This document shows, in pieces, positions 1 through 8,255 of a DNA stretch of 64,000 nucleotides (its first letter is position 1; each line of letters opens with the position of its first letter). The notes under the pieces are model-generated. The model saw only the letters and a program-made list of their open reading frames with translations, ran no database searches and was not told the origin of the DNA. A program made the position numbers and the translations under genes. Origin of the DNA: Roseovarius amoyensis (GTDB taxonomy: Bacteria; Pseudomonadota; Alphaproteobacteria; Rhodobacterales; Rhodobacteraceae); NCBI RefSeq assembly GCF_003260265.1, contig NZ_QITQ01000018.1, positions 1 through 64,000 on the forward strand. The letters are read 5' to 3'.

Positions 1-302
1 TGGCCGATAACCTGCCCAGTCCAAAAGTGCTGCTGGCAGATCGCGGATATGACGCCAACAGCATCAGGGCGGGTATGGAAGAGCGCGATGTCCTGCCGGT
101 CATCCCGATGCGCAAGTCACGAAAAAAGGGCTTTGGTGTGGCCCGTTCGCTCTATCGCCTGCGCAACCTGGTCGAGCGGTGCTTCAACAAGCTCAAGAAC
201 GCCCGACGCGTCGCAACACGCTACGACAAGACGGCCAAAAGCTTCTTGGGCTTCATCGATATTACCTCTATCCGCCTTTGGCTCCGTCATTTGTCAACAT
301 GA
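1..302 (+). mobile_element. IS5-family insertion sequence, right-hand remnant
   Basis: The window opens inside an insertion sequence whose transposase tail is readable to a stop at 300-302. The element's left part lies outside the window, so completeness cannot be judged. I could not define its right inverted repeat. It lies next to a low-G+C acyltransferase gene that has another IS on its far side, so this end of the window looks like a mobile or acquired segment. Confidence 0.7.
3..302 (+). CDS. IS5-family DDE transposase, C-terminal part (5' end outside window)
   Basis: The reading frame is open from base 3, so the protein starts upstream of the window. About 99 residues of the C-terminal catalytic region are visible. 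They include a DRGYD segment carrying a DDE aspartate and an NLVERCFNKLK segment carrying the catalytic glutamate, followed by the RRVATRYDK signature typical of IS427/IS1031-like IS5 elements. The protein would cut and rejoin IS ends. Whether the full gene is intact cannot be seen. Confidence 0.8.
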   Translation, partial: ADNLPSPKVLLADRGYDANSIRAGMEERDVLPVIPMRKSRKKGFGVARSLYRLRNLVERCFNKLKNARRVATRYDKTAKSFLGFIDITSIRLWLRHLST

Positions 303-411
303 GCTAGGGCGCCAAGAAGGAGCAGGAATCGCATTCGGCGGCCAACATCCAGCGAGTGAATTATATTGCCAACGACAGGAAAATCTTGAACTTGGAGGCC
401 AGAAACACGCT

Positions 412-2319
412 TTAAAGTCCTGAAGCCTGCAATTTCCCGGTGAGATATGCATCGGCAGATGAGCCAAAATGGTGACTGTCGCGAAAAAATGGCCTCCCGT
501 CAGTGTTGCTGACACGACAGGTCTCTTCACTATCATCGCACCAGAGCTGACCAAGCTGTATAATGTATGCCCCCATATCTGCCATGGCATCGGCGAATGC
601 TTTGTCCTTGTGTTGCACGGCTTCATATTCTATTTTGGTTTCCTTCAGGCAATCCGCTATCGTGGCCGGGCTTGTAAAGGTATTGATAAAATTTCCACAT
701 TTAGATTCAACTCGCGGATGCGAGCCGATTATAAATATCTGTCCGGACTGCTTCGAGAAATGACTAACCGTCTTTTCCACGAGAACACGCCATTCTTCCG
801 GAGAATAGGCTGAATTATTTTTTCCGGGTAGGTTGATGATGTCTCCTCCATAAGAGTCCCACGCCTGAGAAAAGACAATCCTTTCATACGGTCCTGTTAA
901 TTCAAATAATTGCGTCCGAAGCTCGTCGCAGGATATGTCCGAAAAGGAATCTTCGTATTCGGCAGATTTGAGCAGCACGCACCCCCCGCGCGAGATTACG
1001 TCGATCTGATCGGCATCATAGCCCCAGTATTGCGACAGAGGCAGTACGTATTGTTGCAGTAGACTATCTCCGAAGAACAGTATTTTCCCCTCGGAGGAGG
1101 CACCTTTGTAGATCCCTCTATTGAAATTATTGTGAAAGCTTGAAGACAGAGATTCCGAGATCGAATACGCATATGGGTTCAGGATAGAAAGCCGCTGAGG
1201 CAAACCTTGGCTCTTTGCCGTCCACAAGCCTAGGGCACCCATCGACAGAATTATGGATACCAGTGAGATAATAGCATCCCCCCCGCGGCGGGTCTTTGCC
1301 ATGCGTCTTATCGGCGTCTCAATGAACAGGTAGGTCAGGTAGGAGAGGCAGAAACCCAGCGCCATAACGATGAGCAACATGGTCAGTGGATCGATAGAAG
1401 GATTCCACAGAGTCATGAAAGAGATGATTGGCTGATGAAAAAGATACAAGGGATATGACACCAGCCCTATGGTCACAAGAGCCCTCTGGGACAAGAGCCT
1501 GCCGACTGATGTCTCTCCAGAATAGACAATAAGAACAAGGGCGGGGACCACAACTAACAAGGCGTTAATCCCCGGAAACTTCACCTTTTCGCTAAGCAAG
1601 ACCGACAACACCAATATAGTGGCTAGAGACAGGAATGTGATCACCGAGCGAAACTGGGGCTTGATGAGAGGCACGCTTTTCCTGTTGATCAGATACACGG
1701 CCACCACCGCCCCCGAGAGAAGCTCGAACGCGCGAAACTGGGGCATAAAATAAGAAGCAACATCCCGCGACGATGCGCCATACTCTGAAATGATAATAGA
1801 CACCGAGAGGAGCGTGAGGAGCGATGGCATCAGGTTTCGCTTGAAGACCGTATAGACAAGCAGAAGAATGAACGGCCAGACAACATAGAACTGCTCTTCA
1901 ACGCCTAGCGACCACATATGCAGCAATGGCTTGTAGGTTTCATCTTGGACAAAATAATTTGCACCACCCGCATCATGCAAATTCTTGATGCCAAAGGCGG
2001 AGAAGAAGATATCCTTTCCCAGACTGTCGAATTCCTGGGGCCCGTAAAACAAGAAAGCGAGTATGTAGGTGACAAGCAAGGTTATGAACAGTGCGGGCAA
2101 GAGCCGAGCAAACCTGCGGCGGTAGAATTTGGCGAAACTGAACCGGCCACTTTCCAGAAGCTCCCTGTAGATCAGGCTTGTGATCAGGAAGCCACTGATA
2201 ACAAAAAAAACGTCTACTCCGATAAAACCACCGGGAAGCCAGTCATTCTGAACGTGAAAAACGATAACCAGTATGACTGAAATAGCCCGTAAGCCGTCAA
2301 TTTCTTTGGAATAATTCAA
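412..2319 (-). CDS. Acyltransferase 3 family O-acetylase with C-terminal SGNH domain (OafA-like)
   Basis: The 635-residue protein has an N-terminal acyltransferase-3 membrane domain of about ten helices (roughly residues 10-370). It carries the family's R-x10-H pattern (R11, H22) and the GVDVFFVISGF motif. A periplasmic SGNH-hydrolase-like domain follows, with GDS near residue 416 and a DSHHF motif near residue 614. Proteins of this layout O-acetylate lipopolysaccharide, capsule or other surface glycans; the substrate here is unknown. The gene is visibly AT-richer than the rest of the window and lies between two IS elements, which suggests horizontal acquisition. Such genes commonly vary surface antigens and phage receptors. 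Confidence 0.9.
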   Translation of the reverse strand: MNYSKEIDGLRAISVILVIVFHVQNDWLPGGFIGVDVFFVISGFLITSLIYRELLESGRFSFAKFYRRRFARLLPALFITLLVTYILAFLFYGPQEFDSLGKDIFFSAFGIKNLHDAGGANYFVQDETYKPLLHMWSLGVEEQFYVVWPFILLLVYTVFKRNLMPSLLTLLSVSIIISEYGASSRDVASYFMPQFRAFELLSGAVVAVYLINRKSVPLIKPQFRSVITFLSLATILVLSVLLSEKVKFPGINALLVVVPALVLIVYSGETSVGRLLSQRALVTIGLVSYPLYLFHQPIISFMTLWNPSIDPLTMLLIVMALGFCLSYLTYLFIETPIRRMAKTRRGGDAIISLVSIILSMGALGLWTAKSQGLPQRLSILNPYAYSISESLSSSFHNNFNRGIYKGASSEGKILFFGDSLLQQYVLPLSQYWGYDADQIDVISRGGCVLLKSAEYEDSFSDISCDELRTQLFELTGPYERIVFSQAWDSYGGDIINLPGKNNSAYSPEEWRVLVEKTVSHFSKQSGQIFIIGSHPRVESKCGNFINTFTSPATIADCLKETKIEYEAVQHKDKAFADAMADMGAYIIQLGQLWCDDSEETCRVSNTDGRPFFRDSHHFGSSADAYLTGKLQASGL

Positions 2320-2377
2320 GATAATATCCGATTTAACCTCTGTCCGATTTATGGGACTTGCCCCGCTTTAATATGGA

Positions 2378-3520
2378 TATACCGCGCTCACCCCAAAACC
2401 CGAAATTTTTCGTGAGTGCCGACGCGGAAGCTGTCTGACACGTGATCGCGGAATGCTTTCCACTGATTGGGAACCGTTTCTCGAAAAAACCGCAGGATCG
2501 CATTCGCGAACTGCTTTTGCGTCGGGTAGTATTGGTTGTGGGTCACGCATTGGTGCATGATGGCCCATAATCGTTCGATCGGGTTCAGGTGCGGGCAATA
2601 GGGCGGCAGTTGGATCAGGTGGATGCGGCAACCTGACCGCGCCAGGAAGTCTCGAGCGTCTGGCCCTTTGTGGTAAGCGGCGTTGTCCCAGATCACGTGG
2701 ATTAGGCGTTTGTCCGGATTGCGTGCCTCGATCTTGGAGAGAAGCTGCGCGGCGCTGACCCCGCCCACGGTGGTCGGCTCGACAAAGGGCGCATCGAAGG
2801 TCTCTAAGTTGAGCGCGCCATGGATGTTCACGCGCCCGCGCCCTGCGGTGATTGTCACGGCGGGATTTGAACCTGCTTTCACCCAGCCGTAGCTAGGCTT
2901 TGTCTGGTATTCGGGATGCACCGCATCCGCGAAGTAGACGGCCTCATCAGCACCCAAGCCGTTCAGCAGCCGCTCGTACAGAGCGATGAATTCGGCCTGT
3001 TTTTCGACGGATGCAACGCGTGGGAGCCCGTTCGGCTTCCGATACTCATACCCCAGTCGGGACAAGCGCTTGATGCAGCCGGAATGGGAGTAGTCCAAAC
3101 CAAACCGACCTGAGATATGCGCCCTGATCTCCGCTGTAGAGCGGCAGAAACGCCCATCCAGCCAGACGGATAGGGCCACCTCCTGAGCCGACGTCATACG
3201 TGACTGCCCCCCTTTCCCCCCGTCGGTCGAAAGCGCGTCCCAGCCACCTTCGCGGTAGGTTTTGTACCAACCCCGAATGGTATCATCGTCCAGGTAGAGA
3301 AACTCCGCTATGGCTTGGCAGGACTTCCTGTCATCAAGCAACAAGATCGCATTCGCACGACGCGCAATGCCATGGTCTTCGCGCTGACTGCGCATGCAAG
3401 CGAAAAGCTCACGTCGCTCTGAAGGAGAGAGAAAACCGGCACGGATCATGACCTTACTTGAATCGCTCACAACTGAAGCGTCAACCTAGGAAATTCGGGT
3501 GATCCATGACACGGTGTATA
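2378..3520 (-). mobile_element. IS630-family insertion sequence, apparently complete
   Basis: The element surrounds an intact IS630-type transposase gene. Both ends begin with TATAC when read inwards, and both have an ACCCGAA block about 22 bases in, giving imperfect terminal inverted repeats. IS630 elements insert at TA dinucleotides, which fits TA at each boundary. The ends were assigned by eye and could be off by a few bases. Confidence 0.6.
2388..3470 (-). CDS. IS630-family transposase
   Basis: The 360-residue protein has an N-terminal helix-turn-helix region (about residues 10-150) and a DDE catalytic domain. The presumed catalytic residues are D182 (YFADAVHP), D262 (VIWDNAAYHK) and E299 (HLNPIERLW), the last two in motifs diagnostic of IS630/Tc1-like enzymes. 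The length is normal for the family and no frameshift is seen, so the element may still be active. It lies just upstream of the acyltransferase gene in the same orientation. Confidence 0.92.
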   Translation of the reverse strand: MSDSSKVMIRAGFLSPSERRELFACMRSQREDHGIARRANAILLLDDRKSCQAIAEFLYLDDDTIRGWYKTYREGGWDALSTDGGKGGQSRMTSAQEVALSVWLDGRFCRSTAEIRAHISGRFGLDYSHSGCIKRLSRLGYEYRKPNGLPRVASVEKQAEFIALYERLLNGLGADEAVYFADAVHPEYQTKPSYGWVKAGSNPAVTITAGRGRVNIHGALNLETFDAPFVEPTTVGGVSAAQLLSKIEARNPDKRLIHVIWDNAAYHKGPDARDFLARSGCRIHLIQLPPYCPHLNPIERLWAIMHQCVTHNQYYPTQKQFANAILRFFRETVPNQWKAFRDHVSDSFRVGTHEKFRVLG

Positions 3521-4028
3521 AATCGAAAATTTCTTACTTTGGCAAGTCCAACTTCGACAGTTCAGCGCCAGTTTTGAGCATGCATTTGAGATTTTATCGT
3601 TACGTTTCGGGTCTTATAGTAGTCTGCCTTCGCAAATTTTCAATTCATGTCGTCACACGCGATATGAGCTACTCCCCATCGGTTGGACAGGATCTGGCGT
3701 AATTCAAGCTACTCTTTGCATCTGCTGATCGGGGTTGGTTGTTTCATTTCTCTGCCAATAGACCACGGCTGGCGGTCTGCCGCCAAGGGCCGAGTGCGGG
3801 CGTTGGCAACAAGGGTCGGCTCTGCCTGCGCGCGCGCTTTCTGTCGCTGCGTCTCTTTCAGGCCACCGAGTCCACCATCGATGCCTGGAACGGCCCCGTT
3901 GCCGGGCAGGGGCGTATCAGCCCCCTCTGCGCCTGCCCGTGGATCGAGAAGGTCTGCGCATAGATGCATCGGTATGACGGGGCTGATTTGGCGCGGCCCG
4001 CCCCAAGGGGCTGCGGGTGCGGCACCCG
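3521..4028. other. Intergenic stretch with no supportable gene; compositional boundary
   Basis: About 508 bases separate the IS630 element from the FliG-like gene. The first 240 or so bases are AT-rich like the acyltransferase cassette; from about 3760 the sequence becomes GC-rich like the backbone. Short open frames exist on both strands, but none has a recognisable product or convincing start. A hairpin with arms GCGGGTG and CACCCGC (4013-4029) touches the stop codon of the FliG-like gene but lacks a following T run. Confidence 0.6.
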
Positions 4029-5126
4029 CTATCCGTTATCGTCGTCGCTGCGCTCGTCGGGCGTGAGCAGGTGGATTTCGCCCCGGGCCTGCAGGGTGCG
4101 GGCCGCCCCGACCACCGCCGACATCGCCGCTTCGCCCTCTTTCGTGGTGACCTTGCCGCGTTCCTCGATCTCTTCGCGCAGGGCATCGCTCATGCGCCGG
4201 GAGAGTTTGTCGAGGATGAGGTCCGCTGCTTCAGCCAGTTCGCCCCCGCTGGCACGCGCGGCCGACAGGGCCGCGACCAGGTCGGCGCGGGGCAGGTGGC
4301 GCGTGACGGCGGGGATGTCGCTGGGGTTCAGACGGCGTGGGATGTCGGCGAAGGTAAAGATCGCCTTGCGCACGAGGCGGGCAAAGTCCTGGTCGGTTTC
4401 CTCGAGCCCGGCGAGCACATCTTCGCGCGTCGCAGCCCGCGAATAGTTGAGAATTTCGCCGACCCGCTGTTCGGGCCCTTCGTCAAAGGCGGTCTTGGGC
4501 ATCTCATGCAGTTGCGTCGCCAGAGCCAGGCCGATGCGATCGACGGCATCGGGGGTGGCCGCCCCGGTTTGCGAGACCGCATAGGCGATGCGTCGTGCCG
4601 CTGCGCCGGGCAGGCGGCCCAACAGGTCGGCGGCGCGGGTGACATCGAGCTTGGACAGCAGGATCGCCGCCACCTCTGGGCTTTCGGAACGCAGGATGTC
4701 CAGCAACGTGTCGGTATCGGCGTTGCAGACCTGACGCCAGGGATCGCCGAACTGGCGAACGCCGGACTCCTTGCGCAGGCGCGCGGCGGTCTGCGGGCTG
4801 ATGCAGCCATCAAGCGCCAAGAGCGCCCCGGCGACGCCGCTGGGAAAGGTCAGGCCTGTCGCCTCTATCTCGGCGGCAAATTCGGCGACGACATCGGCCA
4901 GGGTGGCGCGGTCGACATAGCGCATGGCGCCCATCTGCGTTGTCAGCGCCTCTTGCAGCGGGTCGGGCAGATCGGCAAGCGGCACCTCGGTTCCCTCGCG
5001 CAGCAGAAACCGCACGACGATCGCGGCCTTCTGCCGCCGTGTCAGGCGCGCGGCGGCGGATTTGGGGCACGCTCCGGCAACGGCCCGCCCGGAGCCGGAA
5101 AGAGGGGCGATTTCGGTGGCTGGCAT
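4029..5126 (-). CDS. FliG-like flagellar motor switch protein (orphan paralogue)
   Basis: The 365-residue protein resembles FliG, the rotor protein that couples stator force to flagellar rotation. The middle domain is recognisable as ESPEVAAILLSKLDVTRAADLLGRLP. The C-terminal domain keeps the charged torque-helix layout (LREEIEERG near residues 316-324), where acidic and basic residues contact the stator in characterised FliG proteins. I start at the ATG at 5126, which has an AGGG seven bases upstream, rather than a TTG at 5150. No other flagellar gene is visible nearby, so it is either a displaced fliG or a paralogue with another role. Confidence 0.75.
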   Translation of the reverse strand: MPATEIAPLSGSGRAVAGACPKSAAARLTRRQKAAIVVRFLLREGTEVPLADLPDPLQEALTTQMGAMRYVDRATLADVVAEFAAEIEATGLTFPSGVAGALLALDGCISPQTAARLRKESGVRQFGDPWRQVCNADTDTLLDILRSESPEVAAILLSKLDVTRAADLLGRLPGAAARRIAYAVSQTGAATPDAVDRIGLALATQLHEMPKTAFDEGPEQRVGEILNYSRAATREDVLAGLEETDQDFARLVRKAIFTFADIPRRLNPSDIPAVTRHLPRADLVAALSAARASGGELAEAADLILDKLSRRMSDALREEIEERGKVTTKEGEAAMSAVVGAARTLQARGEIHLLTPDERSDDDNG

Positions 5127-5248
5127 CGCGATACCCTGCTTGTTTCCCAAGCCACGTTAGGGACCGACGGTAAAGGAATGCCTAAACGCGAAACGGGCGG
5201 TCGTGATGACCGCCCGCCCGCTGCGGAGGAGTATGCCGTCGCCCCTAG

Positions 5249-5410
5249 TCAACTGGAGGTCTGCGGCACGCAGGCATTGCTATCGGGGTTGTAGGTGCTG
5301 CCTTCGGCGCAGGACATGGCCTGCTTGTCGTGGAAGGCGCAGCCGGCATAGGCCGACACCGCCGATGCGGCCATGATCGCCGCCGAAATCAGCACGGTTT
5401 TCATGTTCAT
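5249..5410 (-). CDS. Small secreted protein with three cysteines (53 aa)
   Basis: The 53-residue protein has a signal peptide (M1 to about A22, with AYA just before the likely cleavage site). The mature part of about 30 residues carries C24, C34 and C47. The spacing and the YNPDSNACV end loosely recall small chitin-binding (CBM14-like) Cys motifs, but this is only a resemblance. The start is supported by a GGGAGAG ribosome-binding site eight bases upstream; a longer frame starting near 5530 would overlap purB. It lies directly downstream of purB on the same strand. Function unknown. Confidence 0.65.
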   Translation of the reverse strand: MNMKTVLISAAIMAASAVSAYAGCAFHDKQAMSCAEGSTYNPDSNACVPQTSS

Positions 5411-5489
5411 GTCGATCTCTCCCTGCTTGACGCAAGTGCCATCATACCACGAAACGCCCCGAAACAGGAAAGTTTGCGGAATCGAAGAC

Positions 5490-6797
5490 TCAGCTTTCCC
5501 CGAACACCCGCTTGAAAATCGTGTCGACATGGCGGGTGTGATAGCCGAGGTCGAATTTCTCTTCGATTTCCTTGGGGCTTAGCGCGGCAGTCACGTCGGG
5601 GTCATTCAGCAGCTCGGTCTTGAAGTCGCAGCCCTGTTCCCAGACCTTCATCGCGTTGCGCTGCACCAGGGAATATGCGTCCTCGCGGCTGACGCCGGCC
5701 TGGGTCAGCGCCAGCAGCACCCGCTGGCTCATCACCAGGCCGCGGAAGCGGTGCATGTTTTCCAGCATCCGGTCGGGATAGATCACCAGCTTGTCGATCA
5801 CCTGGGTCAGGCGCGCCAGCGCGAAATCCAGCGTAACGGTGGTGTCGGGGCCGATGTTGCGTTCGACCGAGGAATGCGAAATGTCGCGTTCGTGCCAGAG
5901 GGCCACGTTTTCCAGCGCCGGGATAACCGCCGCGCGCACCAGCCGGGCCAGGCCGGTCAGGTTTTCGCTCAGCACCGGGTTGCGCTTGTGCGGCATGGCA
6001 GAGCTGCCTTTTTGCCCCTTGGAAAAGAATTCCTCGCCTTCCAGCACCTCGGTGCGCTGCATGTGACGAACCTCGATGGCGACGTTCTCGATCGACGAGG
6101 CGACCACTGCCAGCGCCGAGAAAAACGCGGCGTGGCGGTCGCGCGGGATGACCTGGGTCGAAATCGGTTCGGGCTTGAGCCCCAGCTTGGCGCAGACATG
6201 TTCCTCTACGCGCGGGTCGATATTGGCGAAGGTGCCGACCGCGCCCGAGATGGCGCCGGTGGCGATCTCGTCACGGGCGGTGCGCAGACGCGCAAGGTTG
6301 CGGTCCATCTCGGCGTAAAAGCGCGCGAAGGTCAGCCCCATCGTGGTGGGTTCGGCGTGGATGCCGTGGCTGCGCCCGATGCGCACGGTCATCTTGTGTT
6401 CGAACGCGCGGCGCTTGAGCGCGGCGAGCAGCGCCTCGACATCTTTGATCAGGATATCGGCGGCGCGGGTGAGCTGAATGTTGAAGCAGGTATCCAGCAC
6501 GTCAGAGCTGGTCATGCCTTGGTGGACGAAACGCGCCGCGTCTGCGCCGACGATTTCGGACAAATGGGTCAGAAAGGCGATGACGTCGTGCTTGGTGACG
6601 GCCTCGATTTCGTCGATGCGGGCGACGTCGAATTCGGCGTCTTTCGCCTTCCACACGGCCTTGGCGTTTTCCTGCGGGATCACGCCCAGATCGGCCATTG
6701 CGTCACAGGCGTGGGATTCGATTTCGTACCAGATGCGGAACCTGGTGGCGGGTTCCCAGATCTGAACCATCTCGGGACGGGAATAACGGGGTATCAT
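5490..6797 (-). CDS. purB: Adenylosuccinate lyase
   Basis: PurB cleaves fumarate from SAICAR and from adenylosuccinate in purine synthesis; it is cytoplasmic and tetrameric. The 435-residue protein starts [14 protein letters not shown], the usual start for alphaproteobacterial PurB. It contains the fumarase/aspartase superfamily signature [11 protein letters not shown], which carries the catalytic serine loop, and the [12 protein letters not shown] histidine region. The start is set at 6797 because upstream in-frame residues have no family resemblance. Length matches the family. The small secreted protein follows downstream, and the DUF6314 gene is divergent upstream. Confidence 0.97.
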   Translation of the reverse strand: MIPRYSRPEMVQIWEPATRFRIWYEIESHACDAMADLGVIPQENAKAVWKAKDAEFDVARIDEIEAVTKHDVIAFLTHLSEIVGADAARFVHQGMTSSDVLDTCFNIQLTRAADILIKDVEALLAALKRRAFEHKMTVRIGRSHGIHAEPTTMGLTFARFYAEMDRNLARLRTARDEIATGAISGAVGTFANIDPRVEEHVCAKLGLKPEPISTQVIPRDRHAAFFSALAVVASSIENVAIEVRHMQRTEVLEGEEFFSKGQKGSSAMPHKRNPVLSENLTGLARLVRAAVIPALENVALWHERDISHSSVERNIGPDTTVTLDFALARLTQVIDKLVIYPDRMLENMHRFRGLVMSQRVLLALTQAGVSREDAYSLVQRNAMKVWEQGCDFKTELLNDPDVTAALSPKEIEEKFDLGYHTRHVDTIFKRVFGES

Positions 6798-6878
6798 GGG
6801 CGCGTCTTTCCGGTTTGTGTCGCTGTTGCGCGCGGGTTTAGACTTATGCCGGGCAAGCGGCAAGGAGGCAGGCGGGCA

Positions 6879-7292
6879 GTGACACCGGAACTGGCTAATT
6901 TCAGGGGTACCTGGCGGATTTCGCGACGTGTCGTCGCGGCCAATGGCCCGAACGCGCGGTTTTCCGGGCTGGCGGAGTTCACGGCGGACGAGTCAGGGCT
7001 GATCTGTGACGAAACCGGAGAGTTGCGGCTGGACGGGCAGACCCCGGTCAGGGCCGAGCGGCGCTATTTGTGGCGGCCGGGTACCGCCGGGACGATCGAG
7101 GTGCAGTTTGCCGACGGGCGGCCGTTTCACCGGTTCGATCCGGGCGCCGGCACGCCCTGTGCGCGCCATGACTGTGCGCCCGATGTCTATGAGGTGCGCT
7201 ATGATTTTCGCCGCTGGCCGGTCTGGTCGAGCCGCTGGCGGGTCAGGGGATCGCACAAGGATTACGCTATGATGACGATCTGCCAGCGGTAG
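6879..7292 (+). CDS. DUF6314 family protein
   Basis: This 137-residue cytoplasmic protein belongs to an uncharacterised family common in Rhodobacterales. Recognisable stretches are FRGTWRISR at the N terminus, the central FTADESGLICDETGELRL and the end RWRVRGSHKDYAM. The pattern suggests a small beta-barrel, lipocalin-like fold, but that is inference. The GTG start at 6879 is preferred over an ATG at 6846 because a GGAGG lies ten bases upstream of it. The gene is divergent from purB. Confidence 0.75.
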   Translation: MTPELANFRGTWRISRRVVAANGPNARFSGLAEFTADESGLICDETGELRLDGQTPVRAERRYLWRPGTAGTIEVQFADGRPFHRFDPGAGTPCARHDCAPDVYEVRYDFRRWPVWSSRWRVRGSHKDYAMMTICQR

Positions 7293-7331
7293 CGACGGTG
7301 AAAATGTTACCGTGTCCCTGTCGCCATGTTC

Positions 7332-7359
7332 TTGACAAATTGTGCTGTCAGGGTTGACA
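7332..7359 (+). promoter_or_regulatory. Tandem TTGACA -35-like boxes upstream of DUF3445 gene
   Basis: Two TTGACA hexamers occur 22 bases apart (7332-7337 and 7354-7359), each followed by a CTGTC block. Neither has a good -10 box at 17 bases, so the exact promoter is unclear. The repeated TTGACA/CTGTC arrangement could also be a protein-binding direct repeat. Confidence 0.3.
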
Positions 7360-7415
7360 CTGTCCCTAGTGGCAGTTCCGGCCGTTCGCGGCCAAACGCA
7401 GAGAAGAACCAACTA

Positions 7416-7454
7416 GAAGCGGTGCAGCCCGGCTGTGCCGCTTCCTTTCGTTTT
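7416..7454 (+). terminator. Terminator-like hairpin between DUF6314 and DUF3445 genes
   Basis: Arms GAAGCGG (7416-7422) and CCGCTTC (7438-7444) are perfectly complementary, with further inner pairing, and a T-rich run follows (CTTTCGTTTT). It ends transcription either from the DUF6314 gene or from the promoter-like boxes just upstream, in which case it would close a short leader or small RNA. Confidence 0.55.
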
Positions 7455-7487
7455 GCGGCCCGTGGGCGAGCGTGGCAGATTGGTGCC

Positions 7488-8255
7488 ATGACCGAGATCG
7501 TACAGACCGAAACGCCCTATGATCCCGATGTATCCAGGGGCCTGCCGGGCATGGCGCCGCTGGCGGTAGAAGACTGGCTGCTGAGTGATGAGGCTTTTGC
7601 CGCGCAGATGGCCGAGCGCGCGCGCCTGTTGCACGAACGGCGGAACGACGTTCTGGCGGTGATGCCGGGGGCCGAAGCCGCCTGCGACGAATTACTTGAG
7701 ACGGTGCTGGGCTGGCTGGCGGATCATGGTCGGGGATATGTCGTCGGGGACAGCGCCGTGCGGCGCCCCGACGGGGTGAAGGTGACCATCGACCGCACCG
7801 ACCCGCTGGGTACGCTGGGGAACCTGGTGCAGGAGGACCTGTGTCTGATGGAACGGCACGGCGGCGACGAGCATGTGCTGACGGCGGCGGTGCTGTGCTT
7901 TCCGGCAAGCTGGCGGCTGGCGGACAAGATCGGTCGCCCGTTAAGCGAGATCCACGTGCCCGTGCCGGAATACGATGCCGGGCTGGCGCGGCGGGTGCAG
8001 CGATTGTTCGACGGGGCGCAGGTGGGGCGGCCGATGTGGCGGTTCAACCGGCTGAACTATGCCGAGGCTGACCTGTTCCAGCCGGTTTCGCGGCGGCAGC
8101 CCTCGGTATCGGGGGATGGGCAGCCCTATCCTTTTCTGAGAACCGAGCGGCAATGCGTGCTGCGCCTGCCCAGGACGCGCGCCTGCGTCTTTTCAATCCA
8201 CAGCTATGTGCTGCGGCGGCAGGGCGCGCCTGGTGTTGGCGGTCAGACGGACTGA
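7488..8255 (+). CDS. DUF3445 / heme-dependent oxidative N-demethylase-like protein
   Basis: The 255-residue protein belongs to DUF3445, the family of the alpha subunit of heme-dependent oxidative N-demethylase, which demethylates amines such as dimethylamine. The conserved segments LVQEDLCLM, CFPASWRLADKIG, IHVPVP and WRFNRLNY are visible, as is the C-terminal LRTERQCVLRLPRT. Partner subunits are not nearby, so the substrate is not known. Its 3' end overlaps the convergent gene on the other strand by 13 bases. Confidence 0.8.
   Translation: MTEIVQTETPYDPDVSRGLPGMAPLAVEDWLLSDEAFAAQMAERARLLHERRNDVLAVMPGAEAACDELLETVLGWLADHGRGYVVGDSAVRRPDGVKVTIDRTDPLGTLGNLVQEDLCLMERHGGDEHVLTAAVLCFPASWRLADKIGRPLSEIHVPVPEYDAGLARRVQRLFDGAQVGRPMWRFNRLNYAEADLFQPVSRRQPSVSGDGQPYPFLRTERQCVLRLPRTRACVFSIHSYVLRRQGAPGVGGQTD

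Noticed and set aside
3709..3969. 86-codon minus-strand frame downstream of the FliG-like gene
   Set aside because: No recognisable family, no good ribosome-binding site, and only weak third-position GC bias. It lies in the boundary region and may be chance or a decayed gene end.
4017..5294. Long plus-strand frame opposite the FliG-like gene
   Set aside because: GC-rich DNA gives long antisense frames; the minus strand has a recognisable domain structure and the plus strand does not.
5751..6878. Extended plus-strand frame upstream of the DUF6314 gene
   Set aside because: It is the antisense of purB. The real start is the GTG at 6879 with a GGAGG.
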